A stretch of DNA of 33,434 bases from Bacteroidales bacterium. Lineage in GTDB: Bacteria > Bacteroidota > Bacteroidia > Bacteroidales > Muribaculaceae. This document shows positions 26,951-33,434 of the stretch, piece after piece. Under the pieces are notes generated by a model. The model was not told the origin of the DNA. It searched no databases and saw nothing but the letters and a program-made list of their open reading frames with translations. The stretch is taken from assembly GCA_030524805.1 (NCBI GenBank), contig JAUNFY010000027.1, positions 1-33,434 on the forward strand, read 5' to 3'. Every line of letters begins with the position of its first letter. Positions within the stretch are counted from its first letter, which is position 1. Position numbers and translations under genes: made by a program.

Positions 26951-26974
26951 CAGAAAAATCGTGAAAATCAGCTT

Positions 26975-27874
26975 TTATTCATTAAAGTTTTTGAGAAAGG
27001 CAGCTTTCCTTTCTACAGATGAAAGCGGCTTTTCCTTCAAGCCCTGACGGATATGGTCGATGAATATGTCCTGTATCTCAGGAATCTGTCCGAGGCCTTC
27101 GATGACGGCGGACGTCTTGAAGCCTTCGTTTTCAAGCTGTTCGCGCCATTCGCCATCGATATCGTTGCGGGCATGGTCGCCGGCCACAAACATGAAGGGC
27201 ACCAGCGTCACCGTCTTTACTTTGGTTGCCTTCAGGGCAGCGAGCGTAGTGTTGAAGTCGGGATAACCTTCCACCGTGGAGACATGGAATGCCGGATTGC
27301 CCTGTGCCTTGAACATATAATCCATCTGCGAGTAGATTGCGTTTGCCGGAGTGGATGTGCCGTGCCCTACAAGCACAACGGCGGAGTACTTACCGGCTTT
27401 TCCGGCGTATCTTGCCGATAAGATTTTCTCTACCTCAAGGCAGTCTTCGATGGAATAAAGCAGAGGATTTCCTATTCTGATTTCCTTGAAGAAGGGGGCC
27501 ATGTATTCAGCTTCAGCCCGTAGCGCCCGGGCCTCGATACCATCAATGATATTTGTGCTCTGGATAAACACATGGGTGTAACCGTCGGCCGCAAGTTTGA
27601 GAAGAGCCTGACGGGGAGTCGGTTTTTCAACTCCGCGTTTGGCAAGACGTGAAATGATGATTCTTGAGGTGTAAGCCTCCACCATTGTCATCTCCGGAAA
27701 TTGCGATGCCGCTTTCAGGTTGATTGCATCGATAGTGGCTGCACGCGTGTCGTCGAAAGTAGTGCCGAAATGCACCATGAGCAGAGCTGCCTTGTCGCCC
27801 TCTTTCAGTGTGAAGGCCTGCGAGTTGATGATAATTCCCACAAGCATGATTACTAAAAATGATATTCTCTTCAT
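26975..27874 (-). CDS. cbiK: Secreted (periplasmic) sirohydrochlorin cobaltochelatase, CbiK type
   Basis: A 299-aa class II chelatase that inserts Co2+ into sirohydrochlorin without ATP. The metal-binding residues of the family are present: His171 in LVGHGTST, Glu202 in TVEGYPD and His234 in VAGDHARND. The first 20 residues (MKRIS, then a hydrophobic run ending NSQA) form a signal peptide, and the mature protein begins near FTLKEGDKAALLMVHFGT. Export makes it like the periplasmic CbiKp of Desulfovibrio rather than the cytoplasmic Salmonella enzyme. The ATG overlaps the PepSY gene stop (ATGA). If the substrate is made in the cytoplasm, a periplasmic chelatase would need its export; an imported tetrapyrrole is an alternative. 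Confidence 0.93.
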   Translation of the reverse strand: MKRISFLVIMLVGIIINSQAFTLKEGDKAALLMVHFGTTFDDTRAATIDAINLKAASQFPEMTMVEAYTSRIIISRLAKRGVEKPTPRQALLKLAADGYTHVFIQSTNIIDGIEARALRAEAEYMAPFFKEIRIGNPLLYSIEDCLEVEKILSARYAGKAGKYSAVVLVGHGTSTPANAIYSQMDYMFKAQGNPAFHVSTVEGYPDFNTTLAALKATKVKTVTLVPFMFVAGDHARNDIDGEWREQLENEGFKTSAVIEGLGQIPEIQDIFIDHIRQGLKEKPLSSVERKAAFLKNFNE

Positions 27875-29382
27875 ATTTTCTTATGTTTGGATTTTTCTTT
27901 GGAGAATGTGATTGCAAGCCCGGTCATGATCACGAGCACACATCCGGCTGCCAGAATCCAGAGGCTCATGTGCCTGAGCGTCGGGTGCATCACAAAGTAT
28001 TTGATATCAAGATAATGAGCGGCTGAAAACAGCCATTTCTTCGCCATGCGGTTTTCATTGAGATACTTCACATATCCGTCGGTCGGACAGATATATAGTC
28101 TCGAGCCGTCTTCGTTGTCGATCTTGATTTTCCATACGGGAAGTGGCTGCTGCCCTTTTGCCGAAAGATAATACTCGTCATAGTCTTCCATATAGGTCAT
28201 GTCGAAGCTTACCTCATCGCCGAAATATCTTCTTACAGCTTTTTCAATCTCCTCTTTTGATATTTCGAGAGGTTGCACCCGGTCTTGTCGCGAGGCGTCT
28301 ATCAGTATTTCCCTGTCGCCATCAACAACGATGTAGACAGGTTGCTTTCCGAAATGTTGCCATCTGATTGACTTCACGTCATGATACTCATCGAAGATTT
28401 TTCTATAGTCAAGTTTGTAGTCGCCAAGTTGAAGCGGTTTCTTTCCCCAGAGTCGGGAGGCACTTACTGTGTAGTCGCCGTCGTAAGGTATCAACCATTT
28501 GGGGATACGTTGGGTGGATAGAGCGCCGCTGATGCCCCATGCCACAAGGAAGACGCCGAAGATGAGTCCGGCTACATGGTGAAGGCGCCACATACGTTTT
28601 TTGAAAGGTGAGGAGAATTTATGATGTTTTCTTTTGTTTTTTAACAGGTAGTAAATGCCCATATACATTCCGGATAAGGCAGCTGCAAGACAAAGCAGGC
28701 CGCCGGCGAGCATCACGTTTTTCCATCGCCCGGTGTTGGTGCGGATACCGGGGAAATAAAACTTATGAGGGATAGCTCCCAACCATGCCCATATCCGGGC
28801 GGAGCGGGTGGTTTTCTGCACCACCTCGCCGTTTTTTTGAGAGATGAAGACTTCCGTCGCTTCAGGATCATCAAACCTATATCTCAATATAGGCAATGAT
28901 TTTTCATACCGGTCATACAGGATCCATTGCTGACGCCGGCAAAGAGTGTCGACACTTGCGATCGCGGCCGATCCGGCCCAAAGGCAAGCTATGCTGTCGA
29001 TTTGAGGGGATGTAATTTTATGCTGCACAGTGAGCGAATCGCCGGTCAGGACAAACAACTGCGAATCGCGCGACTTTTTGTCCATGGCATTCTCTTTTCT
29101 TCCCGACGACGTGCCGATGGTCCAGACAGTGGCACCGAGATTGCGGCTCACCGAGAGGTTTCTTATTTCGGTGGAGTCGGACAGTCCGGGCAGTTGAGCC
29201 ACGGCCGGAAGAGTTTCAGCAGGAATGCGTTGCATATAGCCATAATTATCTTCCTCGGTAACTTTTGGATATTTATGATAAAGGAGAACAATTCCGGTGA
29301 TGAACCACATCACGAAGAATAGAGCTATCACAAGAGCTGAAACCTTATGTATCTTTTGGATGGTTTTGTTGAAGATATTCAT
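27871..29382 (-). CDS. PepSY-domain inner-membrane protein (XusC-like, possible reductase)
   Basis: A 503-aa protein of the PepSY-associated transmembrane family. Membrane helices lie near residues 14-36, 223-247, 268-290 and 472-494, with two large periplasmic portions (about 40-215 and 292-470). Histidines at helix edges, His12 in IHKVSA, His206 in IPHKF and His268/His269 in RLHHVAG, could bind heme b. Such proteins accompany TonB receptors and surface lipoproteins in Bacteroidota; XusC of Bacteroides thetaiotaomicron is the named example. They are thought to reduce the metal of an imported complex, but this is not proven by the sequence. Its gene lies 95 bases after the lipoprotein gene, across a strong hairpin, and overlaps cbiK by four bases. 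In a cobalamin context, reduction of Co3+ or Fe3+ before metal exchange is an attractive guess. Confidence 0.85.
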   Translation of the reverse strand: MNIFNKTIQKIHKVSALVIALFFVMWFITGIVLLYHKYPKVTEEDNYGYMQRIPAETLPAVAQLPGLSDSTEIRNLSVSRNLGATVWTIGTSSGRKENAMDKKSRDSQLFVLTGDSLTVQHKITSPQIDSIACLWAGSAAIASVDTLCRRQQWILYDRYEKSLPILRYRFDDPEATEVFISQKNGEVVQKTTRSARIWAWLGAIPHKFYFPGIRTNTGRWKNVMLAGGLLCLAAALSGMYMGIYYLLKNKRKHHKFSSPFKKRMWRLHHVAGLIFGVFLVAWGISGALSTQRIPKWLIPYDGDYTVSASRLWGKKPLQLGDYKLDYRKIFDEYHDVKSIRWQHFGKQPVYIVVDGDREILIDASRQDRVQPLEISKEEIEKAVRRYFGDEVSFDMTYMEDYDEYYLSAKGQQPLPVWKIKIDNEDGSRLYICPTDGYVKYLNENRMAKKWLFSAAHYLDIKYFVMHPTLRHMSLWILAAGCVLVIMTGLAITFSKEKSKHKKI

Positions 29383-29402
29383 GGCAAGAGATTTGGAATG
29401 AT

Positions 29403-29426
29403 CCGGAGTGGCTCACGCCACTCCGG
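29403..29426. other. Strong intercistronic hairpin between lipoprotein and PepSY genes
   Basis: ccggagtggc (29403-29412) and gccactccgg (29417-29426) form a perfect 10-bp stem with a 4-base loop, extended by three more pairs across a bulge. No T run follows on the minus strand, so it is more likely a processing or stabilising element that separates expression of the surface components from the downstream genes than a full terminator. Confidence 0.6.
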
Positions 29427-29477
29427 TATCCATCAGAAAAATACTTGCTGCTCAGGCAGCTGTTGAATATGTCGCTT

Positions 29478-30752
29478 TCATTTCTTCTCGTTTTCCACTA
29501 CACGTATCTGCTCGAAATAGACGCCGGCCTTGAGTTCGACGCCTTTCGAAGTCTCGCGTGACTTTGCATCGTAGATATAGATGACGGGGTTGACATCTTT
29601 GGCATCCACACCGATGTAAGCCTTGTGGTTGACGAAACACATGCGGGAAGAAAAACGTCCGCTGCTGAATGCAAGGGGTTCGCCATTATATTTCACGGGA
29701 GTAGATGTCTTTGTGTCAAGATTGATGACGGCATAGTAATGGCTGAAGTCGTCGATACCTGTTCCTTTCGAGTCGTCGCGTGCGTATGCCATAACCTCAT
29801 TACCTCCGATATAGAGGATTGAGATAAGTTTGCCGCCTGCGGTGAATCCGTCGTAGCTTTCATCAAATTTGGTGGAGTTTGCGGGTATTTTGAGCAGGTG
29901 GCTGTGCTCGTTGCCGCCGGCATCTTTAGAGAAGCATGCTATGTAGAGATTATTGCTGCTGTCAATCACCGTTGTGGTCTGCAGGAGTTCTCCGTATGCC
30001 GTGCCTACCATCTCGCAGTCGATGAAACAGGGGGTATCGCTCTCCACTGCCATTGTAGCCGGATCTATGACAGCTGTCATCATCGGGGTCATGCGTGAGC
30101 CGCGCTTGCCGCCCGATTTGCTGTAGTAGAAATAGAATAGCTTGTTGTCCGATTTGCGGTAAGTCAGAATGCCGGAAGTGGTGAAAAGTTCGGCACCTTC
30201 CGCAAGTTTCACATCAAGTGTGCCCTCCGATATTATTGTCATGTTGTCGGCGTTGAGCTTGGTCCATACCACCTGATTTCCGTCACCGTTGGATGCCACA
30301 ATCACCAATGTGTGGTCGTCGATCCAGGCATGGGTGTATTTTCGCGCGGCATAAGTATTTGTTTCGAAACGACGTTCCGCCACTACCTTTATCTTATTGT
30401 TCTCGATAGTGTATTTGGAGAAGCGGTCGCCCGCAACCGGCACCTGATAATAGTAGGCACCCTTGAGGATGGTTTCAAGAGTCATTATCGAGTTTACTTC
30501 TGTACCCTTACCCTCGAAAGAGATCTCTGGCTGGTCGGCTTCGAGCGAGCCGACACTTCTCACGAGAGTCTGCACGTCGCGTCCCATGCCACCATGACGG
30601 TCGAGAGCCACCCAGAGGTCGAAGTGATAGTCGGAGAGCAGGGTCGGGTCATCGTCGTTGCCGTTGGGATCATCTTCATCCGAGCAACCGGTCATGGACA
30701 TTGACACGAACAATGCCATGAATGCCAAAAGCAGAAATTTAATCTTCTTCAT
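29478..30752 (-). CDS. Surface lipoprotein, DUF4374/XusB-like, probable beta-propeller
   Basis: A 424-aa lipoprotein. The signal peptide ends at SMTGC, with Cys23 lipidated, followed at once by SDEDDPNGNDDDP, a strong Bacteroidota lipoprotein-export signal that places it on the cell surface. The mature part is made of repeating beta-strand units (for example YTHAWIDDHTLVIVASNGDG and ILTYRKSDNKLFYFYY), consistent with a propeller. Length, lipobox and position between a TonB receptor and a PepSY protein match the DUF4374 family, of which XusB binds ferric siderophores in Bacteroides; the family call is from memory and context. BtuG, a surface propeller that binds cobalamin in Bacteroides, is a functional alternative. 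It lies 44 bases after the receptor gene with no promoter seen. Its likely role is to hand a ligand to the receptor. Confidence 0.75.
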   Translation of the reverse strand: MKKIKFLLLAFMALFVSMSMTGCSDEDDPNGNDDDPTLLSDYHFDLWVALDRHGGMGRDVQTLVRSVGSLEADQPEISFEGKGTEVNSIMTLETILKGAYYYQVPVAGDRFSKYTIENNKIKVVAERRFETNTYAARKYTHAWIDDHTLVIVASNGDGNQVVWTKLNADNMTIISEGTLDVKLAEGAELFTTSGILTYRKSDNKLFYFYYSKSGGKRGSRMTPMMTAVIDPATMAVESDTPCFIDCEMVGTAYGELLQTTTVIDSSNNLYIACFSKDAGGNEHSHLLKIPANSTKFDESYDGFTAGGKLISILYIGGNEVMAYARDDSKGTGIDDFSHYYAVINLDTKTSTPVKYNGEPLAFSSGRFSSRMCFVNHKAYIGVDAKDVNPVIYIYDAKSRETSKGVELKAGVYFEQIRVVENEKK

Positions 30753-30796
30753 TTGCTTGTTTTAATTTATATGATTAAGTTAAAGTTGAATTCATG

Positions 30797-32962
30797 TCAA
30801 TGCAGATAAATGCGGAATTTGGCGTAGAACGCACGTCCGGGTTTCTGGAGCATATAGTTGTCGTAGGCGAGACAATCGAATATGTTATCGCATTGCAACG
30901 AAATATTATACCGGTCGCTCAGCCATGAATAAGAGATGGAAAGGGATGTGATGTTCTGCGTAGGTATCTTAGCTTTTGAAGAAGCACTTCCGTAGGCTTC
31001 CCAATTAAGATAATACCAGTTGATCCATTCATGGTCGGCTTCTATCCTTAGTTTGTCGCTATATCTTGTGATATTGCTGAAAGTGTATGAAACCTCGGCA
31101 TTGGCAAACAACCAGGGTTTGTTTGGCACCCGGTTTTTATATGTGGCGGAAGGATTGCCATCGGTCTTGTATTTCCTCATGTTGCGGGCATCATTCCAAC
31201 TGCCGTTGACCTTCACGCTAAGTTTACGGTCCCAGACATAGCCCAAATCGAAATCCATTCCTTTTATCTTGATTGCCGGCTCGTTGAGGTATTGCATATA
31301 CCCTTCCCTCTCCGACACATTGGCCCTTATATAATTTTGGACATGACGTATGAATCCGTTCACTTCGTAAGTGAACACGTTGACATCCCCGGCATAAAGC
31401 GTGCCGATGATTCCGAGGTTATAGTTATTGCTTTCCTCAGGTTTAAGTGCGAGATTTGCCAGCACTGTCGTCCCGTTGCCAAGCAACTCACGCGATAGCG
31501 GAAGCCGCACGCTGTGTTCGTAGGATGCTTTGAATGATATTTCCTGAAGCAGCGTGAATCGCGAGCCGACGCCGGCCCCACAGTAGCTTTTAGTCGCGTC
31601 AGGATCTATTTTGTCGGTACCAACTATCGTGGCATGCTCGTTTTGCCGGATGGAAGTGGAATTGATGTAGTCTTTTACAAAAAACATATTTTGCCACCTC
31701 TGCTCAAACAACGCATGGCTATAGGCCAGCGATAGAATATGCTTTGTGATTATATCATTAGTAGGCTCAAACTGCCTGTCGGCCTTGTCCGTTTGTCGGT
31801 TGCCACGCCTGTTGAGCATATACGCGAAAGCGATGTTGTGGTTTTCGAGAAATTCATAGTCAAGTCCAGCATTGAACACCGTAAGAGGACGATTATATAC
31901 CCTCCATGTCCTCGCACCGTTTCTCATCTCATTGCCGGAAGCGGGCATCCACGATCCATCCCATGAGTATTTCCGATATGCCGTATCTACTGTCTCACTG
32001 TGATCCCACGTATGGCTGAAATTGAATCGCGCACCGATTTTGCCGAAGGTCTTTGCATAACGGGTGCCGACATACCAGGCATGGGCACGACGCTGCGCCA
32101 TTCCATACACCTTGTTCTGCATGGCGCCCGTCTGTATTTCCTTGTCGATTTTTGTATATCCGGCATTGACATAGAAAGCATCAGCCCATGCCACTCCGGA
32201 GACTCCGGCCTCTATTCCGGTATTGATCGAGAGATAATCGTCATGAAATCTTTTCAAGTCGGTGAAAATGAATTTATCCTGCTCTTCACTCCAGATTTCA
32301 ACGCCTTTCATCTTATAGTCGTTTCTCGACGATGATATTTCAAAAGAGGGACGGATAGCTACGGCTGTCTTGGGAATAAACCATTGAGCGGCTACGTCGG
32401 CAGAATGGGTGTGAAACGATCCGAAGCCGTAAGAAGCATCAAGATAATTCTCCCGCTTCTTTTTCGTGACGATGTTTACCACGCCGCCCAATGCATCTGA
32501 ACTCAAATGAATCGGCACAACACCTTTGTAAAGTTCCACCCTATCCACCAAGTTGAGAGGGATATTGTCGAGATTCACCTGGCTTCCCCTTGAGTCGAGC
32601 GGAACGCCATCGATGAAGTATCTTATGGAATTGCCTGACAGCCCGTTGATGGATAGATCAAGATCCGAACCGGCGCCTCCTTCGCGACGCACTTTCACAC
32701 CGGCACTTCTATTCACCAGCGAATTGAGATTGGTCATTCGATTGACATCGGTCTTGATTTCGACCGCATTCACGTTCAGGGCACCCTCCCTCAGTTTCCT
32801 TCCATCGCTTTTGCCCACTACCGTGACTGCATCAAGATTAAAGTATATGGAGTCATGTCCGTCACTGCTGACAGAAGACACGACGGGATTATCAGAAAAA
32901 GCCTCTACCGAGGACAAAGTCATTAATATGACAATGATTGTGGAAATTAACCTCGTTTCCAT
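30797..32962 (-). CDS. btuB: TonB-dependent outer-membrane receptor (BtuB/XusA-like)
   Basis: A 721-aa outer-membrane transporter. A signal peptide (METRLISTIIVILMTLSSVE) is followed by a TonB box-like DAVTVVGK, a plug domain (about residues 45-165, with NRSAGVKVRREGGAGSDL, RYFIDGVPLDSRG and LGGVVNIVTKK) and a beta-barrel to the end. There is no N-terminal carboxypeptidase-like extension, so it is not a SusC-type glycan porin. The chain ends in FRIYLH rather than the usual terminal aromatic residue. The ATG at 32962 is chosen for the signal peptide; the upstream in-frame TTG at 33007 lies inside the leader stem. It is the first gene after the cobalamin riboswitch, which favours a corrinoid or related tetrapyrrole as substrate. 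A metallophore is the main alternative. Confidence 0.9.
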   Translation of the reverse strand: METRLISTIIVILMTLSSVEAFSDNPVVSSVSSDGHDSIYFNLDAVTVVGKSDGRKLREGALNVNAVEIKTDVNRMTNLNSLVNRSAGVKVRREGGAGSDLDLSINGLSGNSIRYFIDGVPLDSRGSQVNLDNIPLNLVDRVELYKGVVPIHLSSDALGGVVNIVTKKKRENYLDASYGFGSFHTHSADVAAQWFIPKTAVAIRPSFEISSSRNDYKMKGVEIWSEEQDKFIFTDLKRFHDDYLSINTGIEAGVSGVAWADAFYVNAGYTKIDKEIQTGAMQNKVYGMAQRRAHAWYVGTRYAKTFGKIGARFNFSHTWDHSETVDTAYRKYSWDGSWMPASGNEMRNGARTWRVYNRPLTVFNAGLDYEFLENHNIAFAYMLNRRGNRQTDKADRQFEPTNDIITKHILSLAYSHALFEQRWQNMFFVKDYINSTSIRQNEHATIVGTDKIDPDATKSYCGAGVGSRFTLLQEISFKASYEHSVRLPLSRELLGNGTTVLANLALKPEESNNYNLGIIGTLYAGDVNVFTYEVNGFIRHVQNYIRANVSEREGYMQYLNEPAIKIKGMDFDLGYVWDRKLSVKVNGSWNDARNMRKYKTDGNPSATYKNRVPNKPWLFANAEVSYTFSNITRYSDKLRIEADHEWINWYYLNWEAYGSASSKAKIPTQNITSLSISYSWLSDRYNISLQCDNIFDCLAYDNYMLQKPGRAFYAKFRIYLH

Positions 32963-32970
32963 TTCATCAA

Positions 32971-33011
32971 TTGATTGCGGGCACAATAAGACACAACAAA
33001 TACGCAATCAA
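32971..33011 (-). promoter_or_regulatory. Leader stem-loop next to the btuB start, candidate expression platform
   Basis: The arms 33011-33003 and 32979-32971 pair perfectly over 9 bp (TTGATTGCG with CGCAATCAA), enclosing 23 bases. The 3' arm ends eight bases before the ATG at 32962, where a ribosome would bind. A smaller stem (CCACAA/TTGTGG, 33047-33027) lies just upstream. Translational control by this stem is inference. Confidence 0.45.
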
Positions 33012-33106
33012 CCGGAACCATGGACACCACAAGACAGAAAATTGTGGCTGCGAGGCTGGTCGATGTATATTTTGCTGTTTTTATTCCCGAAAACTACAAA
33101 ATTTAT

Positions 33107-33270
33107 GTTGCTCTGGCAGGTCTTCTGACTTATCCTCTTGCCGGATTGCCTTCCCATGGATATTCCACCACAGTGGCACGATTAATCCGGCAAGTTTTGT
33201 GTAGGACTCACAGCAGCGGGTCTGTCCGGGATTTTCACCCGATTCCCTTTTCATCGCATGAGCGAAACCA
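33107..33270 (-). promoter_or_regulatory. Cobalamin riboswitch
   Basis: The minus strand carries the conserved class in order: AAAAGGGAATCGGGTGAAAA, then GACAGACCCGCTGCTGTGA with GTCC, the B12-box core GCCACTG at 33177-33171, CCATGGGAAGGC, and the 3' block AAGTCAGAAGACCTGCC at 33131-33115. Flanking GTT-TC-GCTC and GAGCAAC can close the P1 stem. Cobalamin binding normally represses downstream genes; here it precedes the TonB receptor and, by gene overlaps and short gaps, eleven more genes down to cbiJD. The leader from the predicted start to the btuB ATG is about 310 bases. Confidence 0.96.
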
Positions 33271-33280
33271 AAACGTGATG

Positions 33281-33311
33281 CAAAGTTAATAAAAAAAATG
33301 ATACCTGCAAA
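33281..33311 (-). promoter_or_regulatory. Consensus promoter of the riboswitch-controlled unit
   Basis: TTTG (33311-33308), 19 bases, then TAACTTTG (33288-33281) on the minus strand match both elements of the Bacteroidota consensus exactly. The transcript would start near 33275, immediately before the riboswitch. Confidence 0.85.
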
Positions 33312-33348
33312 AAAGAATGCAGAATTTAACAATATATTGATACAAAAC

Positions 33349-33378
33349 AAAATAGGCTGTCGTTTGACAGCCTATTTT
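33349..33378 (-). terminator. Hairpin terminator downstream of tRNA-Arg
   Basis: aaaataggctgtc (33349-33361) and gacagcctatttt (33366-33378) form a perfect 13-bp stem with a 4-base loop. On the minus strand it begins three bases after the tRNA 3' end and runs into TTTTGTTTTG, as for an intrinsic terminator. It insulates the tRNA from the btuB promoter. Confidence 0.85.
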
Positions 33379-33380
33379 CG

Positions 33381-33434
33381 TGATTCGCACAGGATTCAAA
33401 CCTGTAACCTTCTGATCCGTAGTCAGATGCTCTA
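33381..33434 (-). tRNA. tRNA-Arg (anticodon ACG), 5' part outside the window
   Basis: The visible 54 bases contain the 3' half of the D stem (GAGC), an anticodon arm TCTGA-CTACGGA-TCAGA with anticodon ACG, a 5-base variable loop, and a T arm ACAGG-TTTGAAT-CCTGT. The 3' acceptor strand is GCGAATC plus discriminator A. The CCA end is not encoded. The first 20 or so bases lie beyond the right edge. Confidence 0.92.

Noticed and set aside
30797-32962. SusC-type glycan receptor and SusD pair
   Set aside because: The receptor lacks the N-terminal extension and the neighbouring lipoprotein is strand-rich, not the helical SusD fold.

Overview
The window is a stretch of Bacteroidales chromosome, most likely from a gut Muribaculaceae-type bacterium (the family is inference). 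Three things point to Bacteroidota: promoters of the TTTG / TAnnTTTG type, a surface lipoprotein with an acidic lipoprotein-export signal directly after its lipidated cysteine, and TonB-receptor, PepSY and surface-lipoprotein clusters typical of the phylum. Almost the whole window is one corrinoid (vitamin B12) locus. It is flanked by thrA and nhaD on the left and a tRNA-Arg on the right.

Layout. (1) 70-2505, minus: thrA; 2713-4047, plus: nhaD, followed by a hairpin terminator. (2) 4309-7888, plus: a nucleotide-loop operon, HAD phosphatase - cobU - cobT - cobS - cobC, which activates cobinamide, activates the lower base and joins them. (3) 13654-7983, minus: a PAS protein with its own consensus promoter, then cbiA - pduO - cobQ - cobD - cbiB, which amidates and adenosylates the ring and attaches the aminopropanol arm. 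(4) 33311-13752, minus: a roughly 19.5-kb run that starts at a consensus promoter and a cobalamin riboswitch. It encodes a TonB-dependent receptor, a surface lipoprotein (DUF4374/XusB-like), a PepSY membrane protein (XusC-like), a secreted CbiK, a membrane-anchored CobN/HmuS-like chelatase, a BtuF-BtuC-BtuD importer, and four two-domain corrin-ring enzymes (CbiH-CbiC, CbiE-CbiT, CbiG-CbiF, CbiJ-CbiD). Most genes within the units overlap by ATGA or are nearly adjacent.

How they fit together. CbiG, CbiD and CbiK mark the anaerobic, early-cobalt route. From C17 methylation through nucleotide-loop assembly nearly every step is present. The first steps are not in the window: uroporphyrinogen methyltransferase, sirohydrochlorin formation, and the C20 methyltransferase CbiL/CobI. 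Both chelatases in the riboswitch unit appear to work in the periplasm, between an outer-membrane receptor and an ABC importer.

The most interesting possibility is that this is an integrated system: a tetrapyrrole or metal complex is captured at the surface, its metal is reduced, removed or inserted in the periplasm, and the product is imported and fed to the corrin-ring enzymes, all under B12 feedback. The architecture is read from the sequence; the substrate and the chemistry are inference.
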